Shown: positions 24,244 to 36,160 of the stretch, in pieces
How the letters are laid out: every line of letters begins with the position of its first letter
Numbering within the stretch: position 1 is the stretch's first letter
Source of the DNA: Tanytarsus gracilentus
Lineage: Eukaryota; Arthropoda; Insecta; Diptera; Chironomidae
Length of the DNA: 64,000 nt
Assembly: GCA_038502055.1 (NCBI GenBank)
Contig: JAXRKN010000042.1
Location: forward strand, 124,001-188,000
Direction of reading: 5' to 3'
The notes under the pieces: model-generated
Seen by the model: only the letters and a program-made list of their open reading frames with translations
Told to the model about the DNA's origin: nothing
Database searches by the model: none
Program-made: the position numbers and the translations under genes

Positions 24244-24959
24244 GATATTTGTTGGATTTTTCAGTGGTTCGTAGACAATGTGATCGGCAACGAAATTTGC
24301 ACACGCTCTCCAATTGTCAATGAGTTCCGGGAACTCAATAAAAGTCGTAGGTCGAATTGTTGTGCTGACAAACTTTTGCACTTGGCATTCATTCTCCACA
24401 GCAAGGACGAGAGGTTGTCGCGATGGATACAACTCCTTAAATTGTCGTCGAAAGTTTTCAGCGAATACAAGAAGAAGTTTCTCCTTAGGCGAGAGCGTGT
24501 AATAAGATTCAGGAAGGTGTTGAAATTCTGGTTTTCCTAGGCCTGAAATTAATTTCAAATGGGATTGATTGAAAATTAGGTCACTCACACATTTTTGCTA
24601 GTGTTTTTATTTTTTTAAGTGTTACATTTTTTGGTTAAACTTAAAAAACTGAATATTTTTAAACTTTAACGTTACAATTTGTAACTTACAAAATTTATGA
24701 ATGCTTCAAAAGAAACTTCACCATAAATTGCATAATTTTCACCATAACTCTTACCTTCAGGAAAGCACGTGTAGATCATTCCCAATTTATTGTTAATTTC
24801 TCTCAACTTTTTAGAAGTAATTGGCTCTGGAGGCTCAATCTGATCTTCAACTTCGTGCACAACCTTTTTTGGTTTTTCTTCTTCCATATTAAAGATCTTC
24901 AAACTTCTCAACAACACTGAGTCCATGAGGATATTCGACATTCCTTTAACACTCGACAT
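24244..24959 (-). CDS. lobo: DRC7/lost boys N-terminal fragment (partial)
   Basis: Two minus-strand exons join in frame: 24959-24690 (90 codons, from ATG) and 24597-24244 (118 codons), across a 92-base intron with GTAAGT donor and ACTAG acceptor. Exon 2 carries blocks typical of dynein regulatory complex subunit 7 (CCDC135, fly lost boys), a sperm and ciliary axoneme protein: LPESYYTLSPKEKLL, AENFRRQFKELYP, FVSTTIRPT and NWRACANFVADH. It stops at a GTGAGT donor (24243-24238) after 208 residues, whereas the family is usually several hundred residues longer. No later exon was found to the left, where dan lies 0.6 kb away. Either dan sits in a giant intron or this is a truncated copy. Without splicing at that donor the frame would run on and stop at 24187. 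Confidence 0.75.
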
Positions 24960-25404
24960 TTTTAATTATTTAATCAGTTAAAGTCAGAATTAATTTCACT
25001 CGCGAACCACGACGCGTAATGTAAATAAACAATTTTATGGTTACTAAGGTGAACAAGAAAAATTTATTTTGTAACGGAAAAAGAAAATTTAAAAGGTGTC
25101 TTAGTTGAGACACAAGTTTGAAAAATAAAATTTCGTTGATTTAAAGTTATGAATCGGTTCCAATTCTTTGTTTTCCCGGGACTCAACAAGTGGTGAACTA
25201 TGAACCGCTAAAATCACTGCAAGAACAGAAGAAGTTAAAAAAATATTTTTTTTGAATAAAAATATTTAATCTGTGCAATATCCAAGTTAAAAACCATTAA
25301 ATTTTTCTTCAAAGCTTTATTTTATCAAATATTTATTAAAATTACACTCATAAGTTCATTAAAAATCACCCACAAGAGAGCTCAATGCTAGAACAAGAAA
25401 GAAG
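24960..25404. promoter_or_regulatory. Divergent promoter of the DRC7 fragment and twisted
   Basis: These 445 bp separate the start codons of two head-to-head genes, so both promoters must lie here. I see no obvious TATA box at a useful distance. A less AT-rich patch, with CGCGAACCACGACGCG at 25000-25015, lies just upstream of the minus-strand start. Confidence 0.4.
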
Positions 25405-28400
25405 ATGACGTCGACTAGTAAAAATAAAGAAACATCAATGAAAAATCAATCGACGAAAGAGATTATTAAGACTAAAAATAGTTATTATTTTCAAATATTT
25501 CTGGTCGTTCTTGTTGTCACATTTGCAACGAGATTCTATAAAGTCACCGAGCCTGATCATGTTTGGTGAGGATTTAATTGAAATTTTTAATGAATTTTGG
25601 ATGTTTTCATGCCTTCGATTTAAAGAGAACACTTGAGTGAATTAAGGATAGTGAAGTTTATGTGCTTGATTTTTTATGGCATTTTTAAAAGCATAAAATA
25701 TTTAAGAATTTTTTTAAATCTGTTGACCTACTTTTAAAATTTATCTTCATGATAAAATTCTTTTCCAATAATTTCATATTTTAGCTGGGATGAAACTCAC
25801 TTTGGTAAAATGGGCAGTTGGTACATCAATCGAACTTTTTTCTTTGACGTCCATCCACCACTTGGAAAAATGTTGATTGCTCTCGCTGGAAAATTGACGG
25901 GCTACAATGGAACTTATCCCTTTGAAAAGCCATCTGATAAATATAATGGAACAAAGTATGAAGGAATGAGAATCGTAAGTGATTAAAATTGTAATTGATA
26001 CGATTTTAATTTAAATTTTGAAGTATGAAATGTTAATTAAATTTTTTAAATTCGTCATTTTAGTTTTGCACGTTTCTGGGTGCATCGATAATTCCAATGG
26101 CGTATGAAACTGTCCACGACCTAACTGGATCCGTCACGGCTGCTTTTATATCTGCAGTTTACATAATTTTTGGTATGACAACTTAATGAAAATCTTTAAA
26201 AAAAGTTATACAAATTTTTTTAAATATTTTCTTCAATTTTTTAATTTAATTTACCATATTTTAAACAAGAGAAGAGCTGTAATAAATTATTCAATTATAT
26301 TTCAGATGTCGGCATGATAACCCTCAATCAGTACATCCTCCTCGATCCACCACTTCTCTGCTTTATGACAGCATCACTCATGGGAATGGTAAAAGTGTCG
26401 AAATTAACAGTTAACAAAGCAAGTTTCACATCAAAATGGTGGCAATGGCTTTTCTTCACCGGAACATCAATCGCATGCACGATTAGTGTCAAGTTCGTTG
26501 GACTTTTCATCGTTCTTCTCGTTGGTCTTCAAACCGTCACTGATTTATGGATTGTACTTGGCGACTTAACGAGACCAATTTACTACTCGATGAAACAACT
26601 TTTGGCGCGAGCATTGACGCTAATTTTGTGGCCAATTTTTCTCTATATTTTCTTCTTCTACATTCATCTCACCGTTCTCAACCGGAGCGGCAATGGCGAT
26701 GGTTTTTATAGCTCAGGATTTCAGAGCCGATTAATTGGCAATTCTCTCTACAATGCCAGCATGCCAAGGGAAGTTGCATTCGGTGCCATAGTAACATTCA
26801 AAAACCACAAAACTGGCGGTGGTTACCTTCACTCTCATTTCCATCTCTATCCGAAGAGTGTCGGTGCTCGTCAACAGCAAATCACGACATATACACACAA
26901 GGACGACAACAACAAGTGGCTAATTAAGCCTTATGACAAGGAATCGTATGGAAAGAAAAATTTGACAATTGTCAGGCATGGCGATTTAATCCGATTAGAG
27001 CACGTCCAAACGAGACGAAATTTGCATTCGCATAATGAAAAAGCTCCAATTACGGTGAAGCATTTTCAAGTGACCGGCTATGGTGAGGTGGGTGTGAAAA
27101 TTTAATTAAATGAAAATGAGAATTTTGGTACAAAAGTGGTGTAAGTTTTGTGTGTTGTCGTCGTCCGTCCGTCCGTCCGTTGTCGTCCGTCCGTCCGTCC
27201 GTCCGTTGAAAAGGGAAATTGGTCCCTGGACAGTAGAGATTTTTTTTTTTGGGGGGTTTTTTGGGTTTTGGGGGTTTTTTTGTGGGGAATCATTTTAAAT
27301 TTTTTTAATAACAAAAAAAAAAAAAAAAAATTGCCTTATTTTCAAACACTATTGTTACAATGGTTACGCGCACCCCACTGTGTTTTAATTTTTTAATAAA
27401 TTTCCTTAAAGTTTTTAAATTTAATTCTCAAAAAATAAAAATTAAAAAAAAACTCAAATTCCTCCACAGAATGGAACTGGCGATGCAAATGACATTTTCC
27501 GTATCTTCATTGTCAATGGCAAAGATGGCGACCCGGTGCAGACCGTGAGCACAAAGTTTAAACTCATTCATTACTTCCAACATTGCTCGATAACATCGTC
27601 GGGAAAGCAGCTACCAAAGTGGGGCTTCGAGCAACAGGAAGTGTCTTGCAATCCCAACTTGCGGGACAAAAATGCACTGTGGAATGTCGAGGACAATTAT
27701 TTTGAGCTGTGTAAGTACTTTTTATGCGTCCCTCGAACGAACAAGTTTTCCACTTAAGAAAAGTTTTTGGTATTTGAAGTAGTTTGAGAGAGGAAAAAGT
27801 TTTTCAACCGCTTAGATAAACTTATCATAGTGAATGAAGGTAAAATCCGACCCGCGAAAACGCTCCTGACACTCGATTGAGTGAGCAGGGAAAAGAAGGA
27901 AAATTGCTTTGGGGTTGAATCAAAAGTGATGCAACTTTTTCATAAATTTTTTTTTTAAACTTTTATTCGATCCCATTTGAACCCATTCATCAGAATTTCT
28001 GCAGAAAGTTTGCATACAATCTGCATAAATTCTCTAGAATTTTTAATTAAAAGTTGGGAATTTCCCAGTAGTTGGGAATTTCCCAGGTGTTGGGAATTTC
28101 CCAGGTGTTGGGAATTTCCCAGGAGTTGGGAATTTCCCAGGTGTTGGGAATTTCCCAGGTGTTGGGAATTTCCCAGGAGTTGGGAATTTCCCAGGAGTTG
28201 GGAATTTCCCAGGAGTTGGGAATTTCCCAGGAGTTGGGAATTTCCCAGGTGTTGGGAATTTCCCAGGTGTTGGGAATTTCCCAGGTGTTGGGAATTTCCC
28301 AGGAGTTGGGAATTTCCCAGGAGTTGGGAATTTCCCAGGAGTTGGGAATTTACCAGGTGTTGGGAATTTCCCAGGAGTTGGGAATTTCCCAGGTGTTGGG

Positions 28401-31400
28401 AATTTCCCAGGTGTTGGGAATTTCCCAGGTGTTGGGAATTTCCCAGGAGTTGGGAATTTCCCAGGAGTTGGGAATTTCCCAGGAGTTGGGAATTTCCCAG
28501 GTGTTGGGAATTTCCCAGGAGTTGGGAATTTCCCAGGTGTTGGGAATTTCCCAGGAGTTGGGAATTTCCCAGGTGTTGGGAATTTCCCAGGAGTTGGGAA
28601 TTTCCCAGGTGTTGGGAATTTCCCAGGTGTTGGGAATTTCCCAGGTGTTGGGAATTTCCCAGGTGTTGGGAATTTCCCAGGTGTTGGGAATTTCCCAGGT
28701 GTTGGGAATTTCCCAGGTGTTGGGAATTTCCCAGGTTTTGGGAATTTCCCAGGTGTTGGGAATTTCCCAGGTGTTGAGAATTTCCCAGGTGTTGGGAATT
28801 TCCCAGTAGTTGGGAATTTCCCAGGTGTTGGGAATTTCTCAGGAGTTGGGAATTTCCCAGGTTTTGGGAATACTGTAATTTTGTAATGTAATGTATTACA
28901 GTAATTTGAAATTGCTCATCTCTGCTGCAGCATGCTCGCAAATGTCACCCGGAAATCTTTTAAAATTTCTTAAACTTTTTCCTCTTAAAAACTTTTTGCT
29001 ACTTATCGAATAGCTGCAAAATTGCATTTTAAATTTCCTCATCTACTTTCAACCTGACTCTTCAGCGTGTCAATAAAATCGAGAAAATAAATCTAAAACC
29101 TCGCTTCTGATTTCCATGACATTTTCCAATTATATCCAGCGTCAGAGTCGAATGAGTTTGATATAAAGTTTTTGCGATGACTCTCAATAAGAAATTGGAG
29201 AATTTATTGGTGCAGTAAAATTCAATTAACGAAGAGTTGCTAAGGGATTTTAAAACGGGTGGAAATAAGTTTCGAAAAATTGTCAATTCTGTTTTTTTAG
29301 TCAATATATTTTTGAAAAAATTATCAAAAATAAATTTTTTAAAAATTCAACAAAAAATGCAATAAAAAAATATGTTTTATCACAAAAGCTAATTTAACTC
29401 AAATAAAAATCCTTGCAATTTGCAGAGTGTCAAAAAAGCACACGGATAATTCATAAAATGCCATCTAAAAACTCTAGCATTAAAAACTGCAAAATGTGAT
29501 GATAAAAAAATAACAAAAAACGGATGAAAAATCTTCCGCCCTAACAGCGAAACTTTTCTTTTAATCCAGCTCACTTTTTTTGTCTCATTTTTTCCTCGCA
29601 AGCACTTGAAGTCTTGAAGTGATTCATGATGCAGCGAAAGATAGAGAGAGAAAAATTGAGAAACATCTTGTCAGAGTAAATAATGAAAAATATTTTAGTT
29701 CAAGTGGAAGACATGAACGTGTCGAGTGCAATGAAAATGCAGTGGGAAATTTAAAAAAAATATTTCCTTAAAATTTAAAAAAAGTGCTGACAAATTTTTT
29801 GTACTTTTCTCTCAACTTGAAAATCTCACATACGAAATGTCTAAAAATAATTTTTTTTCTCCTCTTAAAACACGAAACTGAAGAAGCAACAATGAATAAC
29901 ATGAGAAATCCATTTATTTCCCACCTTTTTTTCATCTCATGTCTAACATGCTATCAAGGATATACCAAGGATTATAAATGACGATTTTTCTCTCTTTCAT
30001 AATTGTAGTGCCAAATGTGAGCTTTCACGTTTATGCACCGGGATTTTTTGCTCGCTTCCTTGAGTCGCATGCAGTGATGTTGCAAGGAAATGCTGGCTTG
30101 AAGCCAAAAGAGGGTGAAGTGACCAGCAGACCGTGGCAGTGGCCAATTAATTACAAGGTGAGTTTAGAAAATTATTAAAAAATCAGTTTTTCTGAAATTT
30201 TTCAATTAATAAATTATTGATTTTTTAAAAGCTTAAAATCTTTTTAAATTTTTAAAGCTTCTTTTTTTGAATTTTTTATTTTTTAAAAGCTTAAAAGCTC
30301 TTTTAATTTTTGAAGCCTGTTTTTTGAAAGCGTAAAAGCTCTTTTTATTCGTAAGCTTGCTTTTGGACTTTCTCAAGCTTTTGGAAATTCAACGAAGTTA
30401 AATTACATGAAAAAAGCACTAAAATCTCTAATTCAGCTTTTAATTGAAACTTTTCTAACTACAAAGCTTTCAAATTTTAAATCAAAATCTTTAACTTGAT
30501 TTAAGTTTAACCGAATTCAACATAATTTCGAAAAATTAATGAAATAATTTTATAAATTACAATTTAATTAAAATCATCCTTTCTGATGTTTACAAAAATC
30601 CTCTCTCGCTGCTAATTCATTTAAAAATACATCGTGAATTAATCCATTTAATCAAGTTTATCATCATAATAATAACAAACGCTCTTTCATTACAAAAGTC
30701 AGTCGGGTGATGAGAAAATTTTCCTTTTCTCCGTATGGCATCACGCGAAAAGAGGAAGGCAAAAAAATAAGAGCAGACAGCTCGGAGCGTTCCATTCATT
30801 ATGTGGAGCAACAGCTTTCAACTCTCTGCGCAATATAATGCTTCGCTGAGCTTATTTCCATTCATGTATTCCTTTGGGCAATTGTTTACACTACAATTCG
30901 CTCCTCGACTCTCGATCCAATTTTCTAAGGAAGCGCACACAATGCAGCTGAAGGATTATGATAAGGAACGAAAAGCATTAAACTTTATTAGATTTTTCTC
31001 GCTCTTCAACAACAATTTCACTCGAGAGTTTTGTGCGACACAAAGCAATTGCAATGCACAGAGGCAATTTTCTATCTTCACCAGCAATGACTCTCCTCTT
31101 TTTTTTCAACAAGTTCCATATTCTGTTGAAATTGTCTAGAGAGTCATAGAAAATGTTATAATGCTCAAGTGCAATTGTAAGTGCTGCAATTGAGTTTCAT
31201 TACATTTTTTTCGATTCAATGGAGAAATTATCAATTATTGGATTTTTATGGAGCATGTTTGAAATGCTCAGAATTTGTGCATCAGATGACAGTTGAATGA
31301 GGAATTTAAGTTTTTTGTGATATTTTAAAATGTTGAAAAAACTCAGAAAGTTTAGAATTTTTTCTAACGGTTTTGATATTTTCAAAAAATTTTGTTTCAT

Positions 31401-32949
31401 TTTCAAATTTGTCTCACAAAATTTTTATTTTTTTGTAAATTAATCAAAATTTTAACAACTAAAAATCAATTTTAATTTTTATTTTCTTCTAGGGTCAATA
31501 CTTTTCCGGCAGCAGTTATCGCATCTACTTACTGGGTAATCCCATCATCTGGTGGAGTAATCTCGTTTTTCTCGCACTATTTCTCCTCACATATTTCATA
31601 GCAGCCATCAAACGGCAACGTGGCTATGATGATGATGTGAATGTTGCAGCTGAGGTCGAAGGTATGTGTAGCTCTTCCCGCATTCTCATCACGTACAATG
31701 GCATTTGTTGTTACTCTTTTGATGCATTTTTTTCTGACACACATTATGTTGAGTCTATTTTGTGGTTGAAAGAGGAAAAAGTCATCAAGTAAATGGTTGT
31801 CGGCATTTTCAAATGAAAAAAAAATCATTAAGATTATGCAATTTCGAGATTACATTAAAGAAAAGAGCTAAATTTAATTCGTTTGAGATGAATTTAAATT
31901 ATTTTTGTGCAGCTCTAAATATTTTTTACAAATTAACTATTCTTTAGAGACCAAATGGCGTTCGTTGAATGCTGGAGCATGGCTGTTTGCAGGATGGATT
32001 TTACACTATTTGCCTTTTTGGGCGATGGGACGAGTGCTCTACTTTCATCATTATTTTCCGGCCCTCATTTTCAATTCAATGCTCACAGGTATGTTTATAT
32101 GCAAATAAAATTCAGCAAAGTGAAAACTCTTTTTTCACGCTGTGTTTGTTAAGCTGTCAAAAAAATGCATCGCATTTCAATTGCTCCCTCTTCTTTATCA
32201 TAAAATACGGGGAATTTTATCTCGACGTGTAATTCTACAAATAAAAAATTCAACAATTTTATCATAGAGTGATTTGCAAATGTGATAAAGTTTTTTTTCA
32301 TGCAGAACTTTTGTCAATATTTGAGGAGATTTTATTTAAATTTTTATTTCATTTCACAAACTCATCTCATGGTGATGGAATAAAAACATCATGAAAGTTT
32401 TTATGTAAATAACACAAAAATCCTGAGGGATGAAAAGAAAATTAATGTTGATTAATTTAAATTTTTGAACAAATGAATTTTATTTTTGAAGAATTAACAA
32501 AAAACAGTTGAAAAATATTTAAATTGACAGGCTACAAAAATTGCGTCTTTGCTAAATAATTTGAGTTTTGATTTTTGAATTTTATTAGTACGTTAATTTT
32601 TTCCATATCACATAATAGAATTCATTTCAATTAACATCAAAATCCAAAGCTTCAACAATTTTTTTATCGCAAATGCATAAAAAAGAATTTCCCCAGTTTT
32701 ATTTTAAAATTAAATCAACTGAACCGTTCTTTATATCACATTCAATTTGATTTTCCAGGCGTAATGTTTAACTTCCTCACCGAACGAATGCCTAATTGGA
32801 TGAGGCAAACAGCACTCGGTGCAGTACTTGGAATTCTCGTATATAGCTTCAAACTCTTTCATCCGCTTGCATATGGCTTTTCCGATGCATCGAGCGAGGC
32901 AAATTCAACAATGTATGGCTTACGGTGGCTAGAAAGTTGGGAATTTTAG
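25405..32949 (+). CDS. tw: Protein O-mannosyltransferase 2 (twisted)
   Basis: Nine coding exons join in frame: 25405-25565, 25785-25974, 26064-26172, 26306-27087, 27470-27710, 30009-30157, 31493-31661, 31948-32088, 32759-32949 (710 residues). The protein is a multi-pass ER enzyme that, with POMT1/rotated abdomen, transfers mannose from dolichol-phosphate mannose to Ser/Thr of proteins such as dystroglycan. Seen: an N-terminal membrane helix; the PMT luminal loop EPDHVCWDETHFGKMGSWY with the catalytic Asp-Glu at 56-57; VHPPLGKML; MIR-repeat blocks GGGYLHSHFHLYP and RLEHVQTRRNLHSH; AVMLQGNAGLKPKEGEVTSRP; and a hydrophobic C-terminus ending WEF. POMT2 rather than POMT1 is indicated by GARQQQ, NNKWLIKP and the DETHFGK loop. 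Usual family length is about 750. Introns 4 and 5 contain repeats listed separately. AATAAA is at 33174-33179. Confidence 0.95.
27156..27287 (+). repeat. CCGT microsatellite and G-rich tract in twisted intron 4
   Basis: A (CCGT)n tract interrupted by TTGT occupies about 27156-27206. It is followed at 27251-27287 by four G-runs (GGGGGG, GGG, GGGGG, GGGG) separated by 6, 4 and about 9 bases, a sequence capable of folding into a G-quadruplex on the sense strand. The intron is 27088-27469. An A-run follows at 27313-27330. Confidence 0.8.
28053..28862. repeat. 18-bp minisatellite, 45 copies, each a kB-like site
   Basis: The unit GTTGGGAATTTCCCAGGT (last two bases GT, GA or TA) is repeated head to tail 45 times with exact 18-bp periodicity and no indels over 810 bp, inside intron 5 of twisted (27711-30008). 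By eye all but about three units keep GGGAATTTCCC, two GGGAA half-sites around one base. Degenerate cores occur near 28348 (TTTACC), 28776 (GAGAA) and 28835 (TTTCTC). Because 18 is a multiple of three, long open frames appear on both strands; these are by-products of the repeat. Confidence 0.97.
30190..30400. repeat. Degenerate AAAAGCTT-rich repeat in twisted intron 6
   Basis: The first part of intron 6 (30158-31492) shows recurring AAAAGCTTAAAAGCTCTTTT-like segments around 30228, 30290 and 30325 with heavy divergence. The rest of that intron has no recognisable exon or element. Confidence 0.4.
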
Positions 32950-33624
32950 AGGATTTTAGACAAAATTAATTTTGTGTGTGTTGAATTACTAGAACTGCAG
33001 TTTTTAGATAATTTAGGTAATTTTTGTGTACTATGTAATGCTCAATTTTATAAACAAAAATGTACTTAATGAAATATTAACACTTAATTTAATTCTTCAA
33101 ATTTTTATAGCTAAATTTTATAATTTAATTTTTTATTTATTTACTGAAATTCATAATTAAATATTTAATTATTAATAAAAGTTTTGAAAAGTTCTTGAAT
33201 GATTTTTGGATAACCTATTTTTAACCTTTTCAGGGAATCATTAATAAATTCCGTCACTTTTTATTCAAAATTAATAAACTTCTCTTCTTAACTCACATCT
33301 ATTTATTTTTATAATTTTCGAACTGATACAAAATCTTCAATGCCTTTAATTAAAGTATTAATTTTTGTGTTTCATTATTTACGGACAACCCAAAGTCAAC
33401 ATCTGTTGATAAATTTCTTCCAGTTTATGCTAATTTTTCGATTGACTCAATATTTTCTTCTTCTTCCATGACTCAGAATCTTCGATAAACTGTAAAACAT
33501 CTCAATAGACCACATTTTTTCTCACGTGTGTGACGTATTAGAATTTTTTGGATATTTTATACAAAACTGGTTTTAGTTTTTTTTGTCACTTTGAATTTAG
33601 TTTATTTTTGATTCTCAAACAGAA
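32950..33624. other. Spacer between twisted and the protease gene
   Basis: AT-rich DNA with the twisted polyadenylation signal AATAAA at 33174-33179. The promoter of the downstream protease must lie in the right part, but no distinct core element stands out. Nothing else is seen. Confidence 0.5.
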
Positions 33625-35530
33625 ATGTCGAATTTTTTGAGCTTTTGGATTTTTATTTTGATAAACTTTAATATTGTTGTAATTTCTCAAAATTGTGGAG
33701 TTTCAAAACTAGGAAAGGGAAATATAATTCATGGTACGGATGTGATTAGAGGTCAATATCCATGGTAAGTAAGTGAAGAAATTAATTAAATTAAGAATTA
33801 AGTCAAAGTTTGTTAATTGAAAAAGTTTTAAAATTTAAGGACAGCGGCATTGCTCAAAGTGAATGCAAAAGGAGATTTTAAATATTTTTGCGGTGGAGTT
33901 TTGCTTTCATCGAATTTTGTCATTTCTGGTAATTAACAAAAAATAATTTTGCTCTCTCAAATTAAATTTAATTTTTGTCTATAAATAATTTTAATTAATT
34001 TTTTATGAAGCCGCTCATTGCATTCTGGATAAAGGTCGAACAGTCGCAACCCTTCCTCGTGAAGTTCTCATAATTCTCGGCGGTTTTGACCTTGACAAAA
34101 AATTTGAATCTGGCCGCGAGACAATTTCACCTCTACGCATTCACATGCACTCGGATTGGAATCCTCAAGTTCAGACTTTCGATGGTGACATTTCCCTCTA
34201 CGAATTGGAACATGCAATTCAATTTACGAACTATATTCAGCCGATTTGCTGGTGGCAATCAACTGTTGATCCTCAAGTTAATTTTGGAACTGTCGTCGGC
34301 TATGGTAAAAGTGAAAATCAAGCAAAAATTCATGAAAACACACCGAAAGTGATTCAAATTCCGATTCATACTCAAGAGAGTTGTTTTTTGAGGGAGCCGA
34401 GTTTAGTGAAACTTTCCTCAAAACGAACTTTTTGTGCGGGAAAAGCAGACGGAACTGGAGTCTGTTCAGGAGACAGTGGCGGTGCACTGATTGTCAAAAT
34501 CAATGGAGTTTATTATCTACGTGGCATCGTGTCATCATCGCTAATCAAAGACTTCACATGTGATGTCAGCAATTTTGCGGTGTTTACAAACGTCCTCAAG
34601 TACAAGGATTGGATATTAAATAAAATGGGTGTTCAACCACCGACGTTTATACCCCCACAAACCATCCCACCACAACAAGTTTTTGTAAATACCATCAGAC
34701 CAACTCAAAATCCTCTCGTGACACAACAAAATGTCAACGTTGACTGCGGCGTGATGAGTTCTTCTGCTGGTCTCATTCAAGGCGGTAAATTTGCATCGCG
34801 AGTTCAATTTCCATGGATTGTTTCACTTTCAATTAGTTACAGCAACTTTAACCTCAATACAAGTGGAACTTTAGTGAGTCGAAGGCATGTCGTGACCGCT
34901 GGAACTGCCGTTTCATATTATAGTGAAAATTTGAGATCATACGGACCGATTTCACTTCATCGAATTAAATTATTTTTGGGTGCATTGACGACGAACGACC
35001 CGAATGCGGCTTTTATAAATGCAGCTGCTGTGTCACTCCATCCGAACATCAAAGAAGTCGATGAAACTCCAATCAATAATGTCGCAATTGTTACTCTGGC
35101 AACTCAAGTGCCGTTCAATGATTTCATTCGACCAATTTGCTTGTGGTCGTTTAATGATGAACTTCGTTATGTCTCTGGAAGTCCATTTTATAGTGTCGGC
35201 TATGGAGTTGATGAGAGTGGAAAAGTTTCAAATATCCGCAAATTTTCTCGAGTGTCATTGGTTGACTTGCAGAAATGTGAAAAAAGCTTCGGAAATTATC
35301 CAAATATTTTTCATGAGACAAATGCTTTTTGTGTGCAGGGCAGCAATGCTGAATCGCCATGTGATTTTGATGACTTTCTGTATGTGAAGTTTAATGAACG
35401 ATGGTACTTGAGGGGAATTTTCATTTTGAGTTTTCACTTTGATAATTTTAATACATGTAACTACAATGAACCGGCTTTGTTTCAAGACATGGCACTGCAT
35501 GTCCGATGGATAAAAAGTCTAATTGGATAA
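33625..35530 (+). CDS. Secreted tandem serine protease / pseudoprotease
   Basis: Exons 33625-33764, 33840-33928 and 34011-35530 encode 582 residues. A signal peptide (MSNFLSFWIFILI...) is followed by a chymotrypsin-fold domain with an apparently intact triad: His79 in SAAHC, Asp136 in DGDISL, Ser232 in CSGDSGG. Its new N-terminus would be IIHGTDV after Asn rather than after Arg/Lys, and the residue six before the active Ser is Gly, so trypsin-like activation and specificity are doubtful. A Pro-rich linker (about 285-318) leads to a second S1-fold domain (from about 319, GLIQGG...FPWIVSL) whose triad is lost: TAGTAV replaces TAAHC, NNVAIV replaces the Asp motif, and no GDSGG is present. This resembles insect haemolymph protease/homologue architectures. 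The exact function is unknown. AATAAA abuts the stop at 35531. Confidence 0.88.
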
Positions 35531-35536
35531 AATAAA

Positions 35537-36160
35537 ATTTTTTAAAAATTTAACGGAGTTTTTTATTTCAAAATTAATATTTTTTAAAAGAAAAATTAAA
35601 AAATGTTTTTAAGTTTCAAGCTTGTTTATTTTTTTTGCTGATCTCCTAAGTAAATAATTGGTCATAACTCATAAGAAATACCGTTAATGTCGCATGGAAC
35701 ATGTGTAAAAGCTTTCGTAAAATGAAACATTTGTTAAGTGAATAGAAATGCTTAGGTCAGATTGAATTACTTGTTTTTTATTGGATTATTGAATTACATC
35801 AATACGAGACATTTGAGGCTTTGTTGGTTCAACAAAATCAACAAATTAAATGCTTGGTTGAAAAAACGAAAAATTTATGGTAAAATTGCAATTTATTATT
35901 TTTTATGTTTCTAAATTTCTACACTAAAGTTTTTTTCGTTTTTTTAATACACCTTGAAGCAATTTTAACATCACCAAAACTAAAAGAAACAAAATTAATA
36001 TCTCGATCACGTTCATGCATCCCTTGCCACCTTTTGTTTCCCTCACAACCTCAACTCTCTCGTTTGAACTCAGTTCGGAAGTATTTATTTAAAAATTATT
36101 ACCCCGAGTACATTTTAGTGAAAAGTTTTCAGGTTGCAACAAAAAAAATTGATTGTGCGT
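35537..36160. other. Intergenic, no gene seen
   Basis: This stretch follows the protease polyadenylation signal and precedes the first foldback element. It is AT-rich, with a short less-AT patch near 36010-36060, and no coding motif was recognised. Confidence 0.5.

Noticed and set aside
24540..24548. TTTCAG at 24543 as acceptor for DRC7 exon 2
   Set aside because: It would put exon 2 out of frame with the strong phase-0 GTAAGT donor; the ACTAG acceptor at 24598 keeps the frame.
28053..28862. CRISPR array
   Set aside because: There are no variable spacers between repeats and the DNA is from an animal genome; it is a simple tandem minisatellite.
27955..28941. Long open frames on both strands over the 18-bp array (up to 328 codons)
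   Set aside because: They exist only because the repeat period is a multiple of three. They lie inside a twisted intron and have no start context or non-repeat domain.
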